Below the pieces are notes generated by a model. It made no database searches. It saw only the letters and a program-made list of their open reading frames with translations, and was not told the origin of the DNA. Below are positions 7,347 to 14,731 of a stretch of 31,092 nt of DNA, in pieces. Source of the DNA: CAYWFU01 sp964457585 (GTDB taxonomy: Bacteria; JACRDZ01); contig CAYWFU010000029.1 of NCBI GenBank assembly GCA_964457585.1, forward strand, positions 1-31,092. Reading direction: 5' to 3'. A program made the position numbers and the translations under genes. How positions within the stretch are numbered: the stretch's first letter is position 1; the number at the start of each line of letters is the position of its first letter.

Positions 7347-9062
7347 ATGTCCTACTTGGTTATTGCTAGACGCTGGCGGCCTACAAATTTTGATGGGATT
7401 GTTGGTCAAGAGCATATAACCCGCACACTGAAAAATGCTATTCAAAAGAATCGAATAGCGCATGCTTATCTTTTTTCCGGACCAAGAGGAATAGGCAAAA
7501 CCAGCACTGCAAGAGTTCTGGCTAAATCTCTGAACTGTATAAATGGACCTGCTGAAAATCCATGTCAGTTATGTACCTCATGCAAAGAAATATCAGAAGG
7601 TTATTCAATGGATGTGATCGAAATAGATGGAGCATCCAATACAAGCGTTGAAGATATTCGCACTTTGCGGGAAAATATTAAATTTTCACCTGCTGCCGGG
7701 CGTTATAAAGTATATATTATAGATGAAGTCCATATGTTATCGCGTTCTGCTTTTAATGCTTTATTGAAGACACTGGAAGAGCCGCCTGCTCATGTTATTT
7801 TTATTTTTGCGACAACTGAACCTCATAAAATACCTCTTACTGTAATTTCAAGATGCCAGAGATTTGAATTTAAAAAAATATCTTATCATGATATTCTGCA
7901 AACTTTAGAAAAAATTGCTGCTGCTGAAAATATTACAATAGAGCATAAGGCGTTAGCACTGATAGCTAAAAATACAGACGGTTGTCTGCGGGATGCAGAA
8001 ACACTGCTGGATCAGCTATTTGCTTCATTTGGAAAGAATATTACTGAACATAATATTATCAATCTTCTTGGAATTAATACACAAGAAATCTTTTTTGATT
8101 TTATGGAATGTATTATTAAAAAAGATATAAATAACATGTTTAAAATAATTGATGATATTATTTTACAGGGACATGATCCGCAGCAATTTTTAAAAGGTCT
8201 GATTGAACATTGCAGGAATCTTTTAATGATTCAGGTAACTAATCCTTCTCTCAATATATTTGATTTAAATGAAAAAGACATTGAGCAATTGAAAGAGCAG
8301 TCAAAAAAATTTTCCAAGGAAGATATTTTATCAATATTTCATTTAATTTCCTCATGTGAAGCGCAGCTTCAAAATCATTCACATCCAAGATATGAAATAG
8401 AATTTTTGTGTCTTAAAATTCTTATTTATGGAAAAACGCAGCCTTTATCTGATTTGATCGAAAAAATTTCTTCTTTAACTTCATCATCAAATTTGTTACA
8501 AAACTGCTCCAATAACTCAGATGTTATTGTGCAAACAAAAAGCAATCCTCAAATAATTCCAAAAATAACAGATGAAATAAAAGAAACAAAAAATGATTCT
8601 GTTTATGGTTCTTCAAAGGTTCAGGGTCAATCGCATAATATCACTCATATTAAAGAATCAAATTGTGCTGTAAGCTTTCAGCTTAATGAGAGTGCTTTTT
8701 CTATAATAGATAAAATTAAAGAATCTTGCGAGAAAAATAAAAAAACTATTCTGGCTAATTGCTTAACAAGCATAAAAGATGCAAAATTTGATAATAACAA
8801 TTTGATTTTAACATTTGAAGAAAGTTCAGCTTTTCAGATTGATTGCATTAACCAGAATAAAACTTTCATAGAAAATTTTATTCTGGAAAATTTTAAACAT
8901 CAAATTAAGTTAAAATTTTTAATAATTAAACCGAATAATAATAAAGATGATGTTAAAAGAATTCTTGAGCCGCAAAGAATGGTTATGGAAAAGGGAATAC
9001 CAATAATTGATAAAGCTGTACATATTTTTGAAGGGAAAATCGTTAGTCTGAATAAGTCTTGA
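7347..9062 (+). CDS. dnaX: DNA polymerase III subunit gamma/tau
   Basis: 571 residues. Walker A GPRGIGKT (45-52), the four zinc-finger cysteines C64, C73, C76 and C79, Walker B YIIDEVHML (~123-131), sensor-1 ATTEPHKIP, and the SRC arginine finger (168-170) are all intact. Residues ~370-430 are a Ser/Asn/Lys-rich linker. The C-terminal ~140 residues form a separate domain (ESAFSIIDKIKESC onward) that in this family contacts other holoenzyme subunits. DnaX is the ATP-driven clamp-loader core. AGGAG stands 5 bases before the ATG. I see no convincing programmed frameshift site, so a separate short gamma form is not predicted. Confidence 0.96.
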   Translation: MSYLVIARRWRPTNFDGIVGQEHITRTLKNAIQKNRIAHAYLFSGPRGIGKTSTARVLAKSLNCINGPAENPCQLCTSCKEISEGYSMDVIEIDGASNTSVEDIRTLRENIKFSPAAGRYKVYIIDEVHMLSRSAFNALLKTLEEPPAHVIFIFATTEPHKIPLTVISRCQRFEFKKISYHDILQTLEKIAAAENITIEHKALALIAKNTDGCLRDAETLLDQLFASFGKNITEHNIINLLGINTQEIFFDFMECIIKKDINNMFKIIDDIILQGHDPQQFLKGLIEHCRNLLMIQVTNPSLNIFDLNEKDIEQLKEQSKKFSKEDILSIFHLISSCEAQLQNHSHPRYEIEFLCLKILIYGKTQPLSDLIEKISSLTSSSNLLQNCSNNSDVIVQTKSNPQIIPKITDEIKETKNDSVYGSSKVQGQSHNITHIKESNCAVSFQLNESAFSIIDKIKESCEKNKKTILANCLTSIKDAKFDNNNLILTFEESSAFQIDCINQNKTFIENFILENFKHQIKLKFLIIKPNNNKDDVKRILEPQRMVMEKGIPIIDKAVHIFEGKIVSLNKS

Positions 9063-9077
9063 TCTACGGAGGAGAAC

Positions 9078-10106
9078 ATGGGAAGCGTAAAAGATCTTAG
9101 AATTTTGAAACCTGCTTCAGCCATAAATCATGGATTAGGAAGATTTATTTTTTCAAATAGATATTCAGTGTTTGACTGGGGTGAAATGCCTGATCATATT
9201 GAACATAAAGGTGAGGCAATTAATCTTTTGTCTGCTTACTTTTTTGAAAAACTTGAAAAAATGAATATTCCAACACATTATTTGGGAGTAGTTGAAGATG
9301 ATGTAACGCGTAAACTGGCTGATATAAAAAATCCATCGAACATAATGGAAGTTAAATTATTGCGTGTAATAAGACCTGAATTAAAAGATAACGCATATAA
9401 TTATTCGATATATTCAGTATTAAAAGGATGTTTTTTAATCCCGCTAGAAGTTATTTATAGAAATTTTCTACCTCCGGGCAGCAGTGTATTTAAGCGCTTA
9501 AAATCAGGGGAAATTAAGCCGGAGGATTTAGGTTTGAATAAAGAACCTGTTCCTAATCAGAAATTACTTACACCAATATATGATTTTTCAACTAAACTTG
9601 AAGTTACTGATAAATATTTAAAATATAAAGAAGCACAGCAGGCAGCAAGTTTAGTTGATGAAGAAATGAATAAAATAAAAAATATTGCAAATATTATTAA
9701 TGATTTAATTACAAAAGAATTTGCAAAAATTAATTTAATTAATGAAGATGGGAAGATAGAATTGGGTTTTGATATTGAACGGCTTATAATTCTTGTTGAT
9801 GTACTTGGAACACTTGATGAATGCCGATTTACTTATAACGGGCTGCCTGTAAGCAAGGAAATTGCCCGTATTTATTATCGTAATACAGATTGGTATAAAG
9901 CAACTGAGGAAGCAAAAAAAGAAGATAATACCCGATGGAAAGAAATATGCAAATTAAAACCAGAGCCTTTACCGCCAGGATTAAACACCTTGATCTCTCA
10001 AATTTATTGTGCCTGTACTAATGAAATTACTGAGAGGGAATGGTTTCCCAATATTCCATCTTTAAAAAATTTATTGTCTGAAATTAAAAAAATTTTACAA
10101 ATATAA
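9078..10106 (+). CDS. purC: Phosphoribosylaminoimidazole-succinocarboxamide (SAICAR) synthase, long divergent type
   Basis: 342 residues, about 100 more than the common PurC. Matching landmarks: GSVKDLRIL at the start, FSNRYSVFDWGEMPDHI, IPLEVIYRNFLPPGSS (family signature with one extra residue), STKLEVTD, DGKIELGFDIERLIILVDVLGTLDECRF, and the closing arginine/tyrosine segment ARIYYRNTDWY. The enzyme joins aspartate to CAIR in purine synthesis with ATP. The sequence resembles the long Vibrio-type PurC family rather than the classic one, which is an impression from motifs. GGAGGAG lies 4 bases before the ATG, and the gene follows dnaX by 15 bp, so they are probably cotranscribed. It ends back-to-back with the response regulator gene, with no intergenic base. 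Confidence 0.82.
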   Translation: MGSVKDLRILKPASAINHGLGRFIFSNRYSVFDWGEMPDHIEHKGEAINLLSAYFFEKLEKMNIPTHYLGVVEDDVTRKLADIKNPSNIMEVKLLRVIRPELKDNAYNYSIYSVLKGCFLIPLEVIYRNFLPPGSSVFKRLKSGEIKPEDLGLNKEPVPNQKLLTPIYDFSTKLEVTDKYLKYKEAQQAASLVDEEMNKIKNIANIINDLITKEFAKINLINEDGKIELGFDIERLIILVDVLGTLDECRFTYNGLPVSKEIARIYYRNTDWYKATEEAKKEDNTRWKEICKLKPEPLPPGLNTLISQIYCACTNEITEREWFPNIPSLKNLLSEIKKILQI

Positions 10107-10475
10107 TTATTTATTTCCCAAATTTTTAAGTATCAACTCTTTTAATTTATCAAAATCTGATAATTTATAAAATATTCCATCGACTTTCCCGATAACTATT
10201 AATTTATTAGCTGAAATTTCATCTGCTGAACTTATTATCAATGGTATGTCTAATTTCCTCTTTAATCTAAGTTCCCACATGAATTCCTCTCCATCCATAA
10301 TCGGCATAACTACATCAAGAATTATCAGACTAATTGGTTTCCCTGAATCAATTATTTCCAGAGCTTCCTTGCCATTATTCGCTTTTATTATTTCCACTTT
10401 TAAATCTGAAAGTGCTATTTCATAATAGCTCTGGATATCTAAATCATCTTCAACTATTAAAATCGTATTTTTCAT
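10107..10475 (-). CDS. Single-domain response regulator (CheY/Spo0F-like receiver)
   Basis: 122 residues, a receiver domain only. The acidic pocket is E9-D10-D11 and the phosphoacceptor is D54 (LIILDVVMPIMDG). The switch Ser/Thr position is S82/S83 (IISSADE) and the conserved Lys is K104 (FYKL), where the usual KP proline is replaced by Leu. There is no DNA-binding or enzymatic output domain, so it must act through a partner protein or a phosphorelay. Its ATG overlaps the TGA of the histidine kinase gene by 4 bases, which makes that kinase its likely partner. The gene is transcribed convergently with purC and no terminator is visible between them. Confidence 0.93.
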   Translation of the reverse strand: MKNTILIVEDDLDIQSYYEIALSDLKVEIIKANNGKEALEIIDSGKPISLIILDVVMPIMDGEEFMWELRLKRKLDIPLIISSADEISANKLIVIGKVDGIFYKLSDFDKLKELILKNLGNK

Positions 10476-12061
10476 TTAATCACCATAGGTAGTTCCACAA
10501 CTGCTGTTACCCCTTTATTTCGTCCTTCGGATTCCAGATAGACATTGCCTTTTAAATCATCTACAATCATCTTTACAATAGCTAATCCCACTCCGCAACC
10601 TTCAGAGGATGCAGACCCCTGATAAAATCGTTTAAAAATATGTGATTTTTCTTCTTTTGTTAATCCAATCCCATTATCAATTATTTTAACGATTGCTTTA
10701 TTCTCTTCGATTTTTAAAAAAATACCAATACATGGTTTAACGGATTGGTTCCTGTATTTAATAGAATTATTTATTAAATTTGAAAAAACATGGAAAAGCA
10801 TTTCCTGATCTGAATCAATAGTAACTGGAGATAAAACTTTTTCAAAAATAACATCGTGAGCTTCGAACATAAAGTGGTAATCTTTCATTACTGCTTCTAA
10901 AATAAGGTCAAGACGTATTGGTTTAATCTGATATTTTCTGCCTCCAGATTCCAAACGGGAAAGATCTAAAATATTATTAATAACTCTTTCCTGTCTGAGA
11001 ATAGAATTATCCATTCTATTTAAAATATCTTGACATTTATCGATAATCCCTTGTTTTGTAAGTACCCGGCGCAGAAGATCTGTCTGCATTTTCTGTTTTG
11101 CTACAGGAGTTTTTAATTCATGGGAAACATCACGTACTAAACTATCTTTCATCTTATCTATTTTTTTAAGTTCTTCATTCTGAATTTCTAATTCCTTTTT
11201 AGTCTGTTTTATTGATTCCTCCATTTGCTTGCGTTCAGAAATGTCTGTTACTATACCAAGAATAGCGTGTTCACCCTCAAAGTCAATAAGCTTGGTTGAA
11301 ATTATAACATTAATTTTTTGGCCACCCTTTGTAATAATTTTATATTCATATGGAAGGAGGTCAATCCCTTTTTGATGCTTTCTAAAACTTTCTTTAATTT
11401 TTTCAATTGATTCAGGTGCTATTAACTTAAAAAAACTAAACTCATTAGAATAAAATTCTTCTACCTTATAACCCATAATTTTTTCACAGATCTGATTAAC
11501 ATATATTATTCTTCCCATTTTATTTATAAAAATCATATTTGGTAATTTTTCAGCTAAATTCCTGAATTTTTTTTCACTCTCTTTTAATTTCTCTTCAATT
11601 TGCTTACGTGCTGTTATATTTAAATTAGAAGCCCATTCCGAACTAAATCCTAATTCAAATTTATCAAAAAAACGTTCTGTTATTGTTAGTGCTTGCTTTT
11701 TTTCTTCAAGCAGCACTTTATCATCAATTAGATCTATAAAAGCTGTTTTAATTAGTTTTATTGCTCCTAAAAAAATTTCAAGTTGAATATTTTGTTCTCG
11801 AAATTTTTTTGCTTCAAAAATACCAAAGAGAGCAGCCGGATTTCCTGATAATTTATCATCCGCTTGAATTGGTTCAGGAGTGATATTGCTTCCCAGATAA
11901 GTAATTAAATGTTGGATAAATGCTTTTACTACTGATTGCCAGTCTTTTTCCTTTATACTTGTATATTGTATGTATTTTGCTTTTTCAATATAGGTTAAAG
12001 CCTTTGACAGAATAAAATTTTCTTCTGATTTTATTGCTGATATATAAGCATCTAATCTCAT
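10472..12061 (-). CDS. Soluble PAS-domain sensor histidine kinase
   Basis: 529 residues with no transmembrane segment, so it is cytoplasmic. Domains in order: a helical N-terminal sensor region (~1-145) resembling those found before PAS domains in RsbR-type and related kinases; a PAS domain (~165-275, ending ILGIVTDISERKQ); a short coiled coil (~276-305); a HisKA domain with phosphorylated H314 in RDVSHELKTPVA; and an HATPase domain with N-box NLINNSIKY (428-436), G1 DNGIG (462-466) and G2 GCGVGLAIV (488-496). It should autophosphorylate and pass phosphate to the overlapping response regulator. It lies 47 bp downstream of bioD on the same strand, perhaps at the end of the biotin operon. The signal it senses is unknown. 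Confidence 0.92.
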   Translation of the reverse strand: MRLDAYISAIKSEENFILSKALTYIEKAKYIQYTSIKEKDWQSVVKAFIQHLITYLGSNITPEPIQADDKLSGNPAALFGIFEAKKFREQNIQLEIFLGAIKLIKTAFIDLIDDKVLLEEKKQALTITERFFDKFELGFSSEWASNLNITARKQIEEKLKESEKKFRNLAEKLPNMIFINKMGRIIYVNQICEKIMGYKVEEFYSNEFSFFKLIAPESIEKIKESFRKHQKGIDLLPYEYKIITKGGQKINVIISTKLIDFEGEHAILGIVTDISERKQMEESIKQTKKELEIQNEELKKIDKMKDSLVRDVSHELKTPVAKQKMQTDLLRRVLTKQGIIDKCQDILNRMDNSILRQERVINNILDLSRLESGGRKYQIKPIRLDLILEAVMKDYHFMFEAHDVIFEKVLSPVTIDSDQEMLFHVFSNLINNSIKYRNQSVKPCIGIFLKIEENKAIVKIIDNGIGLTKEEKSHIFKRFYQGSASSEGCGVGLAIVKMIVDDLKGNVYLESEGRNKGVTAVVELPMVIK

Positions 12062-12108
12062 AATATTCCATTCTATTTAATATTTAAGTTAAATATAATA
12101 TAATTTAC

Positions 12109-12819
12109 TTAAATTATCAATATTTTTTCTAAATCTATATATCTTGATATTCTTTTGGCAATAGAATTAATATTTTTTATATTTTTACTAAAAGGCATAA
12201 TACCTAAAATTTCAGTATTAGAAATTTTTTTTATTATTTCAGGATTAGTTTTGCTGGAAATGGTTTTTCTTATGGGAAGGGTAGAGTTGAAAATAATTCC
12301 TTCTACTTTCAGTTTAAATTTTTTAGCACATTCTAATGTTAAAAGGGTATGATTAATAGTCCCTAATTCTGGACGACTGATGATTACAACAGGAAGATTA
12401 AATTTTTTTATCAGGTCAGCAATTATATAATTCTTGCTTATTGGAACCATTATTCCGCCGATTCCCTCAACTATCATGAAATCATATTTTTTTCGGAGAA
12501 TAAAATAACTTTTAAATATTTTTTTTGTTTTATTTGGAATCCTGGATATTTTTGCAGCAGTATATGGAGCAAGAGGTTCTTTATATATAATCGGATTAAT
12601 CAGGTCCAATGGATCAGTACTATAGGCAGCTTCTTTTAATATAATAGCATCCAGAGATACAAGCTTACTATCCGATTTGATAGCTCCTGTTGCAATAGGT
12701 TTCATTACCCCAGTTTTTATTCCTTTAGAAATCAGTACCCGAGCTAATCCTGCTGCAATAATTGTTTTGCCAACACCTGTATCTGTACCTGTAATAAATA
12801 TTCCGTTTGAATAATTAAT
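12109..12819 (-). CDS. bioD: Dethiobiotin synthetase, apparently starting at an ATT codon
   Basis: 236 residues when started at ATT 12819-12817, the normal family length. The P-loop GTDTGVGKT (residues 11-19) follows GIFIT, then GVMKPIATGAI, MIVEGIGGIMVPI and RPELGTINHTLLT, all typical of BioD, which uses ATP to close the ureido ring from diaminopelargonate and CO2. Between an in-frame TAA at 12840-12838 and the P-loop there is no ATG, GTG or TTG. The first ATG (12705) would delete the P-loop, so it cannot be the start. GGAG lies exactly 7 bases before the ATT, which overlaps the bioB stop (CATTAA). ATA at 12801 is a second non-canonical option. A sequencing error is possible but would have to create a start codon. 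Confidence 0.9.
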   Translation of the reverse strand: MNYSNGIFITGTDTGVGKTIIAAGLARVLISKGIKTGVMKPIATGAIKSDSKLVSLDAIILKEAAYSTDPLDLINPIIYKEPLAPYTAAKISRIPNKTKKIFKSYFILRKKYDFMIVEGIGGIMVPISKNYIIADLIKKFNLPVVIISRPELGTINHTLLTLECAKKFKLKVEGIIFNSTLPIRKTISSKTNPEIIKKISNTEILGIMPFSKNIKNINSIAKRISRYIDLEKILII

Positions 12820-13789
12820 GTTCCATCTCCAGATCTTTTAACATTTGAAAATCATTTTCAGGCAATTGTCCCTGAGTTGTTAGATAGCCGCTCATAATTA
12901 TGCCATTTGCACCTGCTAATAATGCCGTTGATTGCAGGCTTCGCAAATTATATTCTCTACCGCCAGCAATTTTTATAGTACTTTTTGGCAGCAGCAGTCT
13001 AAAAATAGCTATAGTCTTAAGAATTTCTAAAGGAGGAATAGCTGGAGTCTTTTCAAGTGGAGTACCAGGACGCGGATTAAGAATATTTATAGGAACACAT
13101 TCTATTTTTAAATCTCGTAAAGTAAGCGCTAATTTAAGTCTATCGGAAAAATTTTCTCCCATCCCTATAATACCACCGCAGCATCTTTCCAATCCATGTT
13201 CTTTGACATTTTTTACTGTTTCAAGCCGATCAAAAAAAGTATGCGTTGAACAAATTTTTGAAAAATAATCAGAACTTGTTTCTAAATTGTGGTTATATCT
13301 TGTTACCCCTGCATCCTTTAAAGCATTTAGACGTTTTTGTGTCAGGTGTCCGAGTGAACAGTCCATTTCCATTTTTAATTCAATATGTATAATTTTTGCA
13401 GCTTTCAAAATTTGTTCAAATTCATCATCTGTTACTTCATTGCCGCTTGTTACGATGCAAAATCTATGTACTCCAATGTTTTTCATTTCACGCGCTCGTG
13501 AAACTATCGCATCAATCCCTACAAAAGGATAGGTTTTACTCTCTGTCTTATAATGTGAAGATTGAGAGCAAAATTTGCAATCTTCACTGCATAATCCTGA
13601 TTTGGCATTTATCAAAGCGCAGATATCAACCTTATCACCTTTATATTTTCTGCATACATCGGAGGCAGCGTGCATAAGCAGAAGCAAATATTTTTTGTTA
13701 TCCAAAGAGAATAATTTTTTTGCATTTTCTTCGGATAAAATTTCTTCTCTTAGTACTTTTTCATGACATTCTTGTATGAATTTTTGCAT
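12815..13789 (-). CDS. bioB: Biotin synthase (radical SAM)
   Basis: 324 residues. The radical-SAM cluster motif is C67-x3-C71-x2-C74 (CSEDCKFC). The [2Fe-2S] ligands correspond to C111, C144, C203 or C204 and R278 (IKIAGGRE). YNHNLETS, CCGGIIGMGE and NILNPRPGTPL are the family's conserved segments. The enzyme inserts sulfur into dethiobiotin. No clear ribosome site precedes the ATG, and the predicted transcription start falls at about the ATG, suggesting a leaderless message. It overlaps bioD by 5 bases. Only bioB and bioD are here; bioA, bioF and early-pathway genes are not. A BirA-type operator lies over its promoter. Confidence 0.97.
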   Translation of the reverse strand: MQKFIQECHEKVLREEILSEENAKKLFSLDNKKYLLLLMHAASDVCRKYKGDKVDICALINAKSGLCSEDCKFCSQSSHYKTESKTYPFVGIDAIVSRAREMKNIGVHRFCIVTSGNEVTDDEFEQILKAAKIIHIELKMEMDCSLGHLTQKRLNALKDAGVTRYNHNLETSSDYFSKICSTHTFFDRLETVKNVKEHGLERCCGGIIGMGENFSDRLKLALTLRDLKIECVPINILNPRPGTPLEKTPAIPPLEILKTIAIFRLLLPKSTIKIAGGREYNLRSLQSTALLAGANGIIMSGYLTTQGQLPENDFQMLKDLEMEH

Positions 13790-13795
13790 TTTTTA

Positions 13796-13824
13796 AAAGT
13801 ATCATATTTGATTTTATTTGTCAA
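13796..13824 (-). promoter_or_regulatory. Candidate bioB promoter
   Basis: On the minus strand TTGACA (13824-13819) is followed after 17 bases by TACTTT (13801-13796), a poor -10. A better -10-like TATGAT (13806-13801) is at an unusual 12-base spacing. The -35 lies inside the BirA-type operator half-site, so repressor binding would block it. Transcription would begin at or next to the bioB ATG. Confidence 0.45.
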
Positions 13825-13849
13825 CCTAACAAATTTTTATGGTTAACAA
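13818..13849. promoter_or_regulatory. BirA-type biotin operator
   Basis: TTGTCAACC (13818-13826), 14 bases, then GGTTAACAA (13841-13849). The half-sites are inverted repeats matching at 8 of 9 positions, and they fit the known Bacillus/Clostridium-type BirA box TTGTTAACC-N14 to 16-GGTTAACAA. It lies 29 bp upstream of bioB and covers the -35. From family knowledge, biotinoyl-AMP-bound BirA with an N-terminal winged helix would repress bioB-bioD here. Confidence 0.82.
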
Positions 13850-13859
13850 TGGAAATATA

Positions 13860-14558
13860 TTACCAGTAAATAACCATTTTATTAATATAATGCTCAAAAT
13901 CCCATATATAAGTATCATATAATTCAGGGGAGGTCTCTCCGTGCAGGTTAAAAGCGTGTTTATTTTTAACAATAAAAACTTCAATATATGTAACAGGGTT
14001 TTCTATGTTTTTAATTTCAATCACATAAAACGCTGCTTTTAATGAACCCTGTGTATGAGGGGTTAGATTTTTTAAAATTTTTATATCTGCATCTTTATAT
14101 TTTTTTAAAGTATCCTGAAAACCTTCTTCTGCTAAACTCATGGAAGTTCTTTGTTCAGATAAAATTATTGTATTTAAAATAACCGAAGCTACTTCCTGCT
14201 CACGATCTTTTGTTGTAAAACGAGCTAAGGGTTTAATTCTTTCTTCTAAAGCTGCGGATGAAGCAATTTTATCATCATATACATCCTTAATTTTAGTTAT
14301 TGTCCAATCAGCAGATACCTTTGAAATACGCACACCATAGTAATAATTATTGTATGTTGTACCATTTCCATAAATTTCCGCTTTAACTTTTGGTTTATTG
14401 CGCAATTCTTCAAAATTTTTAGGTTTTGAACTTTTATTTAGCTTAATTACAGCACCAATAATAAAAATTAAAGCAATAAGATATATAACTGCTCTGGAAT
14501 AAATTTGAAATTTGTTACTATCACCTTTTTTGTAAAAATTATCTTTTTTTTCTTCCAT
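13860..14558 (-). CDS. Small single-pass membrane protein of unknown function
   Basis: 232 residues. Residues 1-20 are hydrophilic and charged, ~22-41 form one transmembrane helix (AVIYLIALIFIIGAVI), and the remainder (~45-232) is a soluble alpha/beta domain probably outside the cytoplasm. That domain has conserved-looking stretches YGNGTTYNNYYYGVRISKVS and LKAAFYVIEIKN. I do not recognise a family. A weak GAGA site lies 5 bases before the ATG. The gene begins 18 bp downstream of the tRNA gene on the same strand and may be read from the tRNA promoter. Its stop is 11 bp from the biotin operator. Confidence 0.75.
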   Translation of the reverse strand: MEEKKDNFYKKGDSNKFQIYSRAVIYLIALIFIIGAVIKLNKSSKPKNFEELRNKPKVKAEIYGNGTTYNNYYYGVRISKVSADWTITKIKDVYDDKIASSAALEERIKPLARFTTKDREQEVASVILNTIILSEQRTSMSLAEEGFQDTLKKYKDADIKILKNLTPHTQGSLKAAFYVIEIKNIENPVTYIEVFIVKNKHAFNLHGETSPELYDTYIWDFEHYINKMVIYW

Positions 14559-14575
14559 AAAATTCTCATTTAAGT

Positions 14576-14652
14576 TGGTAGCGGTGCAGGGAGTCGAACC
14601 CCGGACACTACGGGTATGAGCCGTATGCTCTAACCACCTGAGCTACACCGCC
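14576..14652 (-). tRNA. tRNA with anticodon CAT, probably elongator tRNA-Met
   Basis: The minus strand folds into a complete 77-nt cloverleaf. The acceptor is GGCGGTG with CACCGCT (including a G-T pair at 1:72), followed by discriminator A and an encoded CCA. The D arm is GCTC/GAGC, the anticodon stem TACGG/CCGTA with loop CTCATAC, the variable loop GTGTC, and the T arm CGGGG/CCCTG with loop TTCGACT. It lacks the C1-A72 mismatch of initiator tRNA. A CAT anticodon can also belong to tRNA-Ile(k2C), which sequence alone does not exclude. Confidence 0.95.
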
Positions 14653-14683
14653 GATTTAAGACTTAATAAAAATCAGGTTATTT

Positions 14684-14712
14684 ATAATATATTAAAAAAG
14701 CAATATTGTCAA
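14684..14712 (-). promoter_or_regulatory. Strong sigma-70-like promoter for the tRNA gene
   Basis: On the minus strand TTGACA (14712-14707), exactly 17 bases, then TATTAT (14689-14684). Transcription would start about 25 bases before the tRNA and could continue into the downstream membrane-protein gene. Confidence 0.7.
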
Positions 14713-14731
14713 TATTCGAAAAAATCCAAAT

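Noticed and set aside
8300..8312. Possible programmed frameshift site in dnaX (run of seven A)
   Set aside because: The run is read TCA AAA AAA TTT rather than as a canonical A-AAA-AAG slippery site, and no stop codon or hairpin arrangement follows.
13860..14558. Assignment of the small membrane protein to a biotin-transport function because it lies next to bioB
   Set aside because: It has one helix and a soluble domain, unlike BioY or EcfT, and it belongs to the tRNA-side transcription unit, upstream of the operator.
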